A stretch of 64,000 nt of DNA from Microbacterium sp. No. 7 (GTDB lineage: Bacteria; Actinomycetota; Actinomycetes; Actinomycetales; Microbacteriaceae): NCBI RefSeq assembly GCF_001314225.1, contig NZ_CP012697.1, forward strand, positions 310,001-374,000, written 5' to 3'. A program made the position numbers and the translations under genes. Positions 17,264-25,685 of the stretch are shown one piece after another; the first letter of the stretch is position 1, and each line of letters starts with the position of its first letter. The notes under the pieces were generated by a model. That model saw only the letters and a program-made list of their open reading frames with translations, ran no database searches and was not told where the DNA came from.

Positions 17264-18244
17264 TCAGGCCGGCCCGACGGCCAGGGTCTCGGGGCCGACG
17301 ATGCGGCTCAGGTGCTTCTCGATGCGCAGGACGACGGCGCGGTCGGCGATGCGAGCGCCGGTCATCGCGTTCTCGAGCGCGATCTCGAAGCGGTTGACGT
17401 CGGAGAGCCGGCGCAGCCACACGGCCAGCACGAGGTTGTAGCGGCTCGCCGTCGTGAAGGCGAGCCGCACCTCGGGCACGGTCGTGATGGTGCCCTTCGC
17501 CGCCTCCAGCACCCGCGAAGGCGCCTCCACGAAGTACCACGCGTAGACCGGCCAGCCCGATGCGGCGCGGGCGATGTCGGTGCGGAGGCGGAGCGTGCCG
17601 TCCTGTCTCATGATCGCGATGCCGTCGGAGATCCGCTGCGGCGAGATGCCGCTGCGTTCCGCGATCTCGGCGACGGGGGTCCTGCCGTCGGCCCACAGCG
17701 CCGCGAGGATCGCCTCCTCCACGTCGTCGGCGACCTGCCGGGCGCTCCGTGCGCGCGGGGCGCCCGGCTGCGGCATCAGGGCCAGCTGCGCGGGCGTCAG
17801 CTCTCGCAGACGCCAGCTCGACGCGTCGAGGAGCATCTCGTTCATGACGTGCGTGCGGATGGCGCGGACGCCGGGCAGCCGGGCGAGCCGGTCGATCGAG
17901 TACGTCGCGAGGGCGCTGAGATCAGCTGCGCGGACGAGGGCGAGGAGGTCACGGGAACCGGCGCTCGAGTCGAGCACGAACACCGCGGGGTCGTGGCTCA
18001 GCTCGTCGATCACCCCGCGGATCCCCGGCAGGTCGCACTCGATCTCGATGAGCGCCGTCTGCCCCCGCATCGTGTGCCCGGTGATCCACGCGACGCCCTC
18101 GGCATCCAGCCGCGCCCAGCGGCGGGCGAGCGTGCGCGCATCGACTCCGACGACGCGAGCCAGCGCGTTCCAGCTCGCGCGGGGCTCGATCTGCAGCGCG
18201 TGCAGCAGTCGTCGGTCGACGGGGTCGAGGGCGATGGTCTGCAC
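17264..18244 (-). CDS. Lrp/AsnC regulator with two HTH domains
   Basis: 326-residue regulator built of two tandem Lrp/AsnC halves. The first HTH is at about residues 6-50 (DRRLLHALQIEPRASWNALA) and the second at about 180-225 (EEAILAALWADGRTPVAEIAERSGISPQRISDGI). Each is followed by a RAM-like effector/oligomerisation region. Start GTG 18244 follows a GGAG element; the longer open frame upstream runs through the promoter region. It faces the M20 hydrolase-DUF3100-serine dehydratase operon, which it most likely controls in response to an amino acid or amidated compound. Confidence 0.88.
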   Translation of the reverse strand: MQTIALDPVDRRLLHALQIEPRASWNALARVVGVDARTLARRWARLDAEGVAWITGHTMRGQTALIEIECDLPGIRGVIDELSHDPAVFVLDSSAGSRDLLALVRAADLSALATYSIDRLARLPGVRAIRTHVMNEMLLDASSWRLRELTPAQLALMPQPGAPRARSARQVADDVEEAILAALWADGRTPVAEIAERSGISPQRISDGIAIMRQDGTLRLRTDIARAASGWPVYAWYFVEAPSRVLEAAKGTITTVPEVRLAFTTASRYNLVLAVWLRRLSDVNRFEIALENAMTGARIADRAVVLRIEKHLSRIVGPETLAVGPA

Positions 18245-18262
18245 GGAGGCTCCTCGGACGGC

Positions 18263-18274
18263 GCGCACGTGCGC
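18263..18274. promoter_or_regulatory. Palindrome in Lrp / M20 divergent promoter
   Basis: GCGCACGTGCGC is a perfect 12-bp palindrome 19 bases upstream of the Lrp-type start and about 110 bases before the M20 gene. Candidate autoregulatory Lrp site; short and GC-rich, so chance occurrence is possible. Confidence 0.35.
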
Positions 18275-18383
18275 GGATATGGAGCATAACACCGTCGGCT
18301 TGCGCAGAATACCGGCCTTGTAACACGGGCGACGCATGCGGCGCACACACTCACCCGCAGACATTTCGACGCGAGAGGCAGAC

Positions 18384-19610
18384 ATGAGCACCACCATCGA
18401 TCCGGCGGCGGCAGCAGCGATCAAGCAGCGTGCGATCGACGAGGTCGAGGCGCGCCGCGGGCAGCTGATCGCGCTCAGCCACGCGATCCACGCCAACCCG
18501 GAGCTGTCGTGGCAGGAGCACGAGGCCGCCGCGCTCGTCGGGCGCACGCTCGACGAGGCGGGCTTCCGCGTCGAGGTCGGCGCGTTCGGCGTGCCGACCG
18601 CCGTCGAGGCCGTCTACGGAGATGGCGACCTCACCGTCGCCATCTGCGCCGAGTACGACGCGCTGCCGGGCATCGGGCACGGCTGCGGGCACAACGTCAT
18701 CGCGTCGGCCGGCGTGGGCGCCGCCCTCGCCCTCGCGCCCGTGGCCGCCGACGCCGGACTGCGCATCAAGCTCCTCGGCACGCCCGCCGAGGAGCACGGC
18801 GGCGGCAAGGTCCCCATGCTGCTGGCGGGAGCGTGGGAGGATGCCGACTTCTCCCTCATGGTGCACGGGATGACCGGTGAGGACGTCAGCGCCACGGCCT
18901 TCGCCGCGACCGCCGTCGAGCGCTTCGAGGTCGTCTTCCACGGGCGCACCGCCCACGCCGCGGGCATGCCCGAGCAGGGCATCAATGCGGCATCCGCCGC
19001 CGTCGTCGCCCAGACGGCCATCGCGCTGCTGCGCCAGCAGCTGCCCAAGCAGGTCAACCTCAACGCCTTCGTCTCGCACGGCGGCGAGGCCACCAACATC
19101 ATCCCCGACCGCGCGGTGCTGCAGGTCGAGATCCGCGCCCTCGAGATCGACGTGTGGCGCGCGGTCAAGGCGAAGGTCCTCGCCTGCTTCGAGGGCGCCG
19201 CCATCTCCACCGGCTGCACCTGGGAGCCGTGCGCGACCGAGCATCCCTACGCCCCCGTCAAGCACGACGAGACGCTCGCCGCACTGTGGAACCGCAACCT
19301 CCTCGCGCGCGGCCGCACGATCTCGGACGCCGTCCTTGGCGGCGGGTCGACCGACATGGGCAACGTCTCGCAGGTCGTGCCGGCGATCCATCCGACCATC
19401 GCCTTCCTCGGCGAGACGGGGCCGGCGCACAACCCCGCCTTCACGCTCTCGGCGGCCACGCCGGCCGCCGACGACGCCGTGATCGACGGCGCCGCCATCC
19501 TCGCCTCGACCGTGCTCGACGTGGCGCTCGACGCCGAGCTGCGCGCCGACTTCCGCCGACGCAAGGCCGAGCGTCCCGCCGGCGCGACGCAGCAGACCCT
19601 CCTCGCCTGA
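18384..19610 (+). CDS. M20 family metallo-amidohydrolase (AbgB/M20D-like)
   Basis: Dinuclear zinc amidohydrolase, 408 residues, probably cytoplasmic. Metal and catalytic motifs are present: AEYDALPGIGHGCGHN (Asp and His ligands), GTPAEEHGGGK (catalytic and ligand Glu), MVHGMT, and the dimerisation-domain FHGRTAHAAGMPEQGINA. This pattern fits the p-aminobenzoyl-glutamate/N-acyl-amino-acid hydrolase group. ATG 18384 is chosen with GAGAGG upstream; a frame extension to 18336 lacks one. It heads an operon with a DUF3100 permease and L-serine dehydratase, suggesting import, hydrolysis and deamination of an acylated or peptidic amino compound. Confidence 0.88.
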   Translation: MSTTIDPAAAAAIKQRAIDEVEARRGQLIALSHAIHANPELSWQEHEAAALVGRTLDEAGFRVEVGAFGVPTAVEAVYGDGDLTVAICAEYDALPGIGHGCGHNVIASAGVGAALALAPVAADAGLRIKLLGTPAEEHGGGKVPMLLAGAWEDADFSLMVHGMTGEDVSATAFAATAVERFEVVFHGRTAHAAGMPEQGINAASAAVVAQTAIALLRQQLPKQVNLNAFVSHGGEATNIIPDRAVLQVEIRALEIDVWRAVKAKVLACFEGAAISTGCTWEPCATEHPYAPVKHDETLAALWNRNLLARGRTISDAVLGGGSTDMGNVSQVVPAIHPTIAFLGETGPAHNPAFTLSAATPAADDAVIDGAAILASTVLDVALDAELRADFRRRKAERPAGATQQTLLA

Positions 19611-19652
19611 ACCGCCCCTCTGCCCCCGACCCTCGAACCCGACGGAGCCCTC

Positions 19653-21017
19653 ATGGACGACACGTCCCGCACCACGGCACCACTCGAACCCACGGCCCAG
19701 CGCACGTTCGCCATCACCATCCGTGACAAGGGCTTCTGGCTGCTCGTCGGCCTGATGACCCTCATCGCGGTCATCGCGCAGTCCATCGGACCGATCAGGA
19801 TCCCGCTGGGGTCTGCCTCGATCGATCTGCTGCCGATGATCTGGGCGGTGCTGATCGCGCTGATCGTCTCCGGGCAGCGGTGGAAGCCTCTGCCGGTCGA
19901 CCTGCAGCACAGCGCGAACGTCATGGTGAGCGTGGCCGTGCTGCTGCTCGTAGCCCGCATGTCGCTCACGATGGGCCCGAACATCCCCACGATCATCGCG
20001 GCCGGGCCCGCCCTGCTGCTGCAGGAGCTCGGCAATCTCTTCGGCCCGATCCTCCTCGCTCTGCCGCTCGCCGTGCTGCTGCGCATGGGCCCGGCGACGG
20101 TGGGTGCGACGTTCTCGATCGACCGCGAGGCCTCGTTCGCGATGGTCGTCGACCGCTTCGGCTCCAACTCGCCGCAGTACCGCGGCGTGCTGTCGATGTA
20201 CGTCTTCGGCTCGGTGTTCGGCGCGATCATCGTCAGCATCATCGCCTCGCTCACCTCGTCGCTCGGCATCTTCGACTGGCGTGCGCTGGCGATGGGCGCC
20301 GGCGTCGGCTCCGGCTCGATGATGGCGGCGGGCGTCGGCGCGGTGACCGCGGCGCACCCCGAGGCCACCGACGAGATCGCCGCGCTCGCCACGACGGCCA
20401 ACCTCATCGCCGGCCTCGCCGGCGTCTACATCGGCGTGCTCGTGTCACTGCCCCTCGCCGACCGCTTCTACCGGCTGCTCACGCGCCGGCGGCGCACGGA
20501 GGATGCCGCGAAGCCCAGCGGCACGCTCGGCACGTCGCAGGCCGCCGCGGTCGCGGCCGCCGTCCTCGACGTGCCGAAGGTCACGCTCCCGCTGTGGAAC
20601 TCGCTGCTCGTGCTGTGCGGTGCGTCGCTCGTCGTCGTCATCGTGGCCACCCGCTCGTTCTCGTGGAACATGGTGATCACCCTCGGCATCCTCGCCGCGT
20701 TCGTCGCGGCCGGCATCGGGCTGTCGAAGCTCGCGCGCGGCAAGCTGCCGGCCATCATCGTCGTGATCACGCTGGGCATGCTGCTCACATCGCCGATCTC
20801 GCCCGTCGCGGGCTGGCTCGTCGAGGTGTCGTCGAGCGTGGACTTCCTCGCGATGATCACCGTCATGCTCGCCATCGCCGGGCTCAGCATGGGCAAGGAC
20901 CTGCCGATGCTCCGTCAGATCGGCTGGAAGATCATCCCCGTCGGCATCGTCGTGATCGGCGCGACCTTCCTCACCTCCACGGTGATCGCCGAGTTCGTTC
21001 TGAGGGCCATCGCGTGA
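19653..21017 (+). CDS. DUF3100 family membrane transporter
   Basis: 454-residue polytopic membrane protein with roughly ten to twelve hydrophobic segments. The DUF3100-like portion includes VGSGSMMAAGVGAV and TDEIAALATTANLIAG in the first half, and LGILAAFVAAGIGLSKLA and the SMGKDLPML loop in the second. In sequenced genomes this family is known to sit beside M20 hydrolases, as here, and is presumed to carry the hydrolase substrate; no transport activity is proven to my knowledge. ATGGACGAC start follows GGAGCC. Its stop overlaps the serine dehydratase start by 4 bases. Confidence 0.82.
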   Translation: MDDTSRTTAPLEPTAQRTFAITIRDKGFWLLVGLMTLIAVIAQSIGPIRIPLGSASIDLLPMIWAVLIALIVSGQRWKPLPVDLQHSANVMVSVAVLLLVARMSLTMGPNIPTIIAAGPALLLQELGNLFGPILLALPLAVLLRMGPATVGATFSIDREASFAMVVDRFGSNSPQYRGVLSMYVFGSVFGAIIVSIIASLTSSLGIFDWRALAMGAGVGSGSMMAAGVGAVTAAHPEATDEIAALATTANLIAGLAGVYIGVLVSLPLADRFYRLLTRRRRTEDAAKPSGTLGTSQAAAVAAAVLDVPKVTLPLWNSLLVLCGASLVVVIVATRSFSWNMVITLGILAAFVAAGIGLSKLARGKLPAIIVVITLGMLLTSPISPVAGWLVEVSSSVDFLAMITVMLAIAGLSMGKDLPMLRQIGWKIIPVGIVVIGATFLTSTVIAEFVLRAIA

Positions 21018-22384
21018 CAGGCCCCACCACCCAGGTCGAGCGCGGGATATACGTCTCCGCGCTCGACCTGTTCTCCATCGGCATCGGTCCCTCGAGCTCG
21101 CACACCGTCGGCCCCATGCGCGCAGGGGCGGACTTCCGTGATCTGCTCGCCGAGCGCGGCCGGCTCGGCGAGGTGACACGCTTCGGATGCCGGTTGCAGG
21201 GGTCGCTCGCCGCCACCGGCATCGGTCATGGCACGCCCGACGCGGTCATCGCCGGTCTGCGCGGGCTGCGGCCCGAGACGGTCGACCCCGACGAGGTGCA
21301 CGGTCGCTGGGCGCGGCTCGACGCCGGGGAGGTGCTCCTCGTCGACGGCGTGCCGCTGCGGGCGGCCGACATCGTCTTCGCCCCGCTGTCGCGGCACGCC
21401 GGGCATCCCAACTCGATGGTGCTGACGGCGTACGCGGACACCGCCGCGATCGCGGAGGAGACCTACCTGTCGATCGGCGGCGGCTTCATCGAGCGCATCG
21501 GCGAGCCGGCGACGGATGCCGGGGGCGCCGGCCCGACGCCGGTGCACGCCTACCGCAACGCGGCCGGGCTGCTGGCCCTCGCCGAGGGCCGCTCGATCGC
21601 CGACGTCGCGTGGGACGACGAGGTCGCCCTGCACGGGGCCGACCGCGCGCGCGACGGCATCGCCGCGATCTGGGCGAGCATGCGCGCGTGCATCGAGCGC
21701 GGCCTGCGCACCGAGGGCACGCTGCCCGGCGGTCTGAAGGTGCCGCGTCGTGCGGCGGCGGGCTGGCGCGCGATCGCGCAGCGCGGCGAGCCGACCGCGG
21801 CCGACGAGGCCTTGGCGATCTACGCGCTCGCCGTCAACGAGGAGAACGCCGCGGGCGGCCGGGTGGTCACGGCGCCCACCAACGGCGCCGCCGGGGTGCT
21901 CCCCGCCGTGCTGTACTACGCGACCGTGCAGGGCGGATTCGCGCCGGATGCCATCCGCACCTTCCTGCTCACGGCCACCGCCGTCGGCTCGATCTTCAAG
22001 GCGAACGCGTCGATCTCGGGGGCCGAGGCGGGCTGCCAGGCCGAGGTCGGCAGTGCGTGCGCGATGGCCGCCGCCGGGTTGACCGCGCTGCGGGGCGGCA
22101 CCCCGGCGCAGGTGGAGAACGCCGCCGAGATCGCGATCGAGCACCATCTGGGGCTCACGTGCGACCCCGTGGGCGGGCTCGTGCAGATCCCGTGCATCGA
22201 GCGCAACGCGGTGGCCGCCTCGACGGCGCTCACCGTCAGCCGGCTCGCGCTGCTCGGCGACGGCACCCACATCGTGCACCTCGACACGACGATCGAGACG
22301 ATGCGGCAGACCGGTGCCGACATGTCGGAGCGCTACAAGGAGACGAGCGAGGGCGGCCTCGCGGTCAACGTCGTGGAGTGCTGA
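21014..22384 (+). CDS. sdaA: L-serine ammonia-lyase (L-serine dehydratase)
   Basis: Single-chain iron-sulfur L-serine dehydratase, 456 residues, converting L-serine to pyruvate and ammonia. The beta domain begins [24 protein letters not shown], the classic substrate/cluster signature. The alpha domain has [20 protein letters not shown], and cluster cysteines in [17 protein letters not shown] and [23 protein letters not shown] 21014 overlaps the preceding stop (GTGA). As the last gene of the operon it would feed serine released by the hydrolase into central carbon metabolism. Confidence 0.95.
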   Translation: MTGPTTQVERGIYVSALDLFSIGIGPSSSHTVGPMRAGADFRDLLAERGRLGEVTRFGCRLQGSLAATGIGHGTPDAVIAGLRGLRPETVDPDEVHGRWARLDAGEVLLVDGVPLRAADIVFAPLSRHAGHPNSMVLTAYADTAAIAEETYLSIGGGFIERIGEPATDAGGAGPTPVHAYRNAAGLLALAEGRSIADVAWDDEVALHGADRARDGIAAIWASMRACIERGLRTEGTLPGGLKVPRRAAAGWRAIAQRGEPTAADEALAIYALAVNEENAAGGRVVTAPTNGAAGVLPAVLYYATVQGGFAPDAIRTFLLTATAVGSIFKANASISGAEAGCQAEVGSACAMAAAGLTALRGGTPAQVENAAEIAIEHHLGLTCDPVGGLVQIPCIERNAVAASTALTVSRLALLGDGTHIVHLDTTIETMRQTGADMSERYKETSEGGLAVNVVEC

Positions 22385-22462
22385 CGGGCGACGGCTGATC
22401 GGCTGCGGCCGCGCGCCGCGGGATGCCACGGCCGCGCTAGTCTCGGCAGCGAGGGGAGCACC

Positions 22463-23839
22463 ATGACGCGAGAGCCGCACACGTTGGACGAGCTGATCGA
22501 CGCCCTGCCGCCGGGAGCCGTGATCACCGATCCCGCGTCGATGGACGCCTACCGGTGGGATCGCGCGAACGACCCCGCGGCCGGGGTGCCGCTCGCGGTC
22601 GTGCGGGCGACGTGCACCGACGACGTGCAGGCGGCGGTGCGGTTCGCGGCCGCGACCGGCACGCCCGTCGTGCCGCGCGGCGCGGGATCGGGGCTCTCGG
22701 GCGGCAGCTCCGCCGTCGACGGCTGCGTCGTGGTGTCGCTCGACCGCATGCGGGGCATCGAGATCGACACGGGCACGCGCATGGCGACCGTGCAGCCGGG
22801 GGCCTTCAACGCCGAGGTCAAGGCGGCCGCCGCGGCGCACGGGCTCTGGTATCCGCCCGATCCGTCGTCGTTCGAGTTCTGCTCGATCGGGGGCAACGTC
22901 GCGACGAACGCGGGCGGGCTGTGCTGCGTCAAGTACGGCGTGACCACCGACTACGTGCTCGGGATGACGGTCGTGCTCGCCGACGGGCGGGCCGTGCGGC
23001 TCGGCGGTCCGCGCGTGAAGGACGTCGCGGGCCTGTCGCTCACGAAGCTGTTCGTCGGCAGCGAGGGCACGCTCGGCATCATCACCGAGGTCGTGCTGCG
23101 CCTCGTGCCCGCGCAGCGTCCACCGACGACGCTCGTCGCGACGTTCCCGACGCTGCAGGGGGCGACGCAGGCGGTCATCGACATCACGCGCTCGGCCCGT
23201 CCGTCGATGCTCGAGCTCATGGACCGCGTGACGATCGGCGCCGTCGAGGACGAGCTGCGCATGGGCCTCGACCGCACGGCGGAGGCCATGCTCGTCGTGC
23301 AGTCCGACGAGCAGACGGATGCCGCGGAGCGCGAGATCGCGGCGATCCAGGCCCTCTGCGAGCAGCACGGCGCGGTCGAGTGCGTCGCGACGAGCGATCC
23401 CGACGAGGGCGCCGCGTTCGTGCACGCGCGTCGCGTCGCGATCCCCGCGGTCGAGCGGCTGGGGACGCTGCTGCTCGAGGACGTGGGCGTGCCGATCCCG
23501 CGTCTCGCCGACCTCGTGCTCGGCATCGCCGCGATCGCGGAGCGACGCGACGTGACGATCGCGGTCATCGCGCATGCGGGCGACGGCAACACGCATCCGC
23601 TGCTCGTCGTCGACCCGGCGGACGCCGCGCAGCAGGCGCGCGCCGAGACCGCGTACGGCGAGGTGATGGACCTCGCGATCGCCCTGGGCGGCACGATCAC
23701 GGGCGAGCACGGCGTCGGCCGCCTCAAGCGCCCCTGGCTGCGCGACTACCTCGGCGACGACGTGCTCGAGCTCACCCGGCGCATCAAGACGGCGCTCGAT
23801 CCGGCCGGCATCCTGAACCCGGGCGCGATCCTGGAGTGA
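22463..23839 (+). CDS. FAD-binding oxidoreductase (GlcD/D-lactate dehydrogenase type)
   Basis: 458-residue flavoprotein of the vanillyl-alcohol-oxidase fold, predicted to oxidise a 2-hydroxy acid such as glycolate or lactate. The FAD-binding domain is at about 35-215 (PRGAGSGLSGGSSAVDG, SIGGNVATNAGGLCCVKYG, FVGSEGTLGIITEV). The C-terminal oxidase domain ends with GGTITGEHGVGRLKRPWL. Its start lies 78 bases after the serine dehydratase, so it may be a separate unit. The exact substrate cannot be read from sequence. Confidence 0.9.
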   Translation: MTREPHTLDELIDALPPGAVITDPASMDAYRWDRANDPAAGVPLAVVRATCTDDVQAAVRFAAATGTPVVPRGAGSGLSGGSSAVDGCVVVSLDRMRGIEIDTGTRMATVQPGAFNAEVKAAAAAHGLWYPPDPSSFEFCSIGGNVATNAGGLCCVKYGVTTDYVLGMTVVLADGRAVRLGGPRVKDVAGLSLTKLFVGSEGTLGIITEVVLRLVPAQRPPTTLVATFPTLQGATQAVIDITRSARPSMLELMDRVTIGAVEDELRMGLDRTAEAMLVVQSDEQTDAAEREIAAIQALCEQHGAVECVATSDPDEGAAFVHARRVAIPAVERLGTLLLEDVGVPIPRLADLVLGIAAIAERRDVTIAVIAHAGDGNTHPLLVVDPADAAQQARAETAYGEVMDLAIALGGTITGEHGVGRLKRPWLRDYLGDDVLELTRRIKTALDPAGILNPGAILE

Positions 23840-23840
23840 C

Positions 23841-24096
23841 CCGCGAGGGTGCCCGTTGTTCTCGCGAGGGTGCTCGTAGTTCTCGCGAGGGTGCCAGTTG
23901 TCTCGCCGAGGGTGCTCGTAGTTCTCGCGAGGGTGCCACTTGTCTCGCCGGGGATGCCAGCTGTCTCGCCGGGGGTGTCACCACCGCACAGGCGAAAGCA
24001 CCTTCGCGGGAACAACCAGCACCCTCGCGGGGACAACCAGCACCCTCGCGGGGACAACCAGCACCCTCGCGGGGATAACTGGCACCCTCGCGGGGA
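23841..24096. repeat. CTCGCGAGGGTGC tandem/inverted array
   Basis: About seven 20-22 bp units with core CTCGCGAGGGTGC point rightward (23841-23970). After a short spacer, about five units with the complementary core GCACCCTCGCGGG point leftward (24000-24096), so the whole can fold into a long imperfect hairpin. It fills the space between the flavoprotein and the convergent Cys-rich gene. The same core recurs as an in-frame array inside copA (59551-59715). Confidence 0.9.
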
Positions 24097-24108
24097 AGGG
24101 GAAGGGGG

Positions 24109-24312
24109 TCAGGAGGACTGGCCGGCCTTGCGGCCGAAGAGGCGCGAGAAGAAGCCGCCGCGGTTCGCCTCGGCCTCGGCGATCTCTGCGGGGGTGTGCT
24201 TTCCGTTGCACCACTGCGCGGCGGGAACGCTCTGCCGCACCGACTGCACGTGCTGGCCGCAGCCCGCCCAGGTGGTCTTTCCGCACACGCGGCAGGTCAC
24301 GGGTCGGCACAT
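24109..24312 (-). CDS. Small Cys-rich (zinc-ribbon-like) protein behind CsoR-type sites
   Basis: 67-residue protein with five or more cysteines in CRPVTCRVCGKTTWAGCGQH and AAQWCNGKHTPAE, then a basic amphipathic tail (GGFFSRLFGRK). CxxC and CxxH-like spacings suggest metal binding. ATG 24312 follows AAAGGA at a good distance. The longer antisense frames over the next genes are shadows. Two palindromes resembling the CsoR operators of the copper operon at 57482 lie upstream, so it may be a copper-induced metal-binding protein. I do not know a characterised homologue. Confidence 0.8.
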   Translation of the reverse strand: MCRPVTCRVCGKTTWAGCGQHVQSVRQSVPAAQWCNGKHTPAEIAEAEANRGGFFSRLFGRKAGQSS

Positions 24313-24338
24313 GGTGATGTCCTTTGCTCTGAGGGGGG

Positions 24339-24377
24339 ATACCCCGGGGGTATATGAGTAAATACTCCCCGGGGTAT
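24339..24377. promoter_or_regulatory. Two CsoR-like palindromes upstream of the Cys-rich gene
   Basis: ATACCCCGGGGGTAT (24339-24353, 7-1-7 perfect arms) and ATACTCCCCGGGGTAT (24362-24377) lie 27 to 65 bases before the Cys-rich start. The TACCC...GGGTA form is the known CsoR consensus and matches the copper-operon sites in this window. Confidence 0.65.
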
Positions 24378-24422
24378 TTCGCCGTGTCAAGTCGAGCGGC
24401 ATCCCCTCCCGCGTCTGCCGCC

Positions 24423-25685
24423 CTACGCCCGCGCGAGCAGCAGCGCGGCGTTGTGGCCGCCGAAGCCGAAGGACGTCGAGAGCACGTGCTCCGAGCGATG
24501 GGGGCGGGCGGCGCCGCGGACGATGTCCCAGCCGTCGAACGCGGGGTCGTCGAGGTTGAGGGTCGGGGGGATCAGGCCCTCGCGCATCGTCTGCACGGCG
24601 AGGATCGCCTCGGCCACGCCCGCGGCGCCCAGCAGGTGCCCCGTGCTCGACTTCGTGGCGGTGAGCGGCACGGCCTCGCGGCGCGCACCGAGCACGGCTC
24701 CGAGCGCCGCGATCTCCGCGGCGTCGCCGAGCACCGTCCCCGTGCCGTGCGTGTTGACGTGGTCGACCTCGCGCGCCGCGACACCGGCATCCGCGAGGCA
24801 CGCGCGCATCGCCTCGGCCGCACCGGCGCCCTCGGGGTCGGGGGCCGTGGCGTGGTGCGCGTCGCTCGACTCGCCGTATCCGGCGACGCGCCCGAGCACG
24901 CGAGCGCCCCGCGCGGACGCGCTCGCGGCGCTCTCCAGCAGCACCGCGGCGGCGCCCTGCGACATCACGTATCCCGTGCGGCCGCGGTCGAAGGGGCGGC
25001 TCGCGGCGGCGGGGTTCGCGGGATCGCCCGGCGCGAGCGCGCGCAGGTTGGCGCCCGCCGCGAGGTGCAGCGGCCCGAGGCAGTCCTCCATGCCGACGAC
25101 GAGCACCGCGTCGGCGTAGCCGTGACGGATGCGGCGCAGTCCCTCGCCGATGCCCACCGCGCCGCTCGCGCACGCCGCCGACACGGCGTGCGTCGCCCCG
25201 CGCGTGCCGTAGCGCCGGCTGAGCGCGGCGGCGACGGCATCCGAGGTTCCGAACGCGCTGAGTGCCGGCGGCACGCGTCGCGGCCCGTGCGCGTCGAGCG
25301 CGCGCGTCGCGTGCTGCAGCATGTCGACGGGTCCCGAGCCGGTCGCGACGACGATCGCGACGCGTCGCGGGTCCCACGGCGGTGCCGGCGACTCCGGCGG
25401 CATCGCCTCGTCGGCCGCCGCGATCGCCCACAGCTGCACGGGACTCAGGTGCCGCATCCCGCCCGACGGGGCCTCGGTCGAGCCGCCGCGTGCCGTGCGG
25501 ACGGTCCCGAACGACGCCTCCGGCGGCACGAATCCTCGCACGACCCCGCCCACGCTCACCCCCGCGACCGGCTCCGGCAGCGCCGTGATCGCGCTCTCGC
25601 CGCGCACCACGGCATCCCACAACGCTGCGGCGCTGAGCCCGCTCGGCGTGATCGCGCCGACGCCCGTGACGACGACCTCGTTCAC
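24423..25685 (-). CDS. Beta-ketoacyl synthase (KAS II-type)
   Basis: 420-residue condensing enzyme with the complete Cys-His-His triad: Cys172 in SAACASGA, His313 in NTHGTGT and His350 in TKSSTGHLLGAAG. The N-terminus VVVTGVGAITPSG and C-terminus STSFGFGGHNAALLL are typical of FabF-like enzymes. It joins an acyl chain to a malonyl-type extender on a carrier protein. GTG 25685 overlaps the stop of the upstream AMP-ligase gene (GTGA), so the two are coupled. No acyl carrier protein, malonyl transferase or reductase is near, which sets it apart from the housekeeping fatty-acid set. Confidence 0.92.
   Translation of the reverse strand: MNEVVVTGVGAITPSGLSAAALWDAVVRGESAITALPEPVAGVSVGGVVRGFVPPEASFGTVRTARGGSTEAPSGGMRHLSPVQLWAIAAADEAMPPESPAPPWDPRRVAIVVATGSGPVDMLQHATRALDAHGPRRVPPALSAFGTSDAVAAALSRRYGTRGATHAVSAACASGAVGIGEGLRRIRHGYADAVLVVGMEDCLGPLHLAAGANLRALAPGDPANPAAASRPFDRGRTGYVMSQGAAAVLLESAASASARGARVLGRVAGYGESSDAHHATAPDPEGAGAAEAMRACLADAGVAAREVDHVNTHGTGTVLGDAAEIAALGAVLGARREAVPLTATKSSTGHLLGAAGVAEAILAVQTMREGLIPPTLNLDDPAFDGWDIVRGAARPHRSEHVLSTSFGFGGHNAALLLARA

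Noticed and set aside
23841..24096. Possible CRISPR array
   Set aside because: Period of 20-22 bp is too short, there are no unique spacers, and the second half is inverted.
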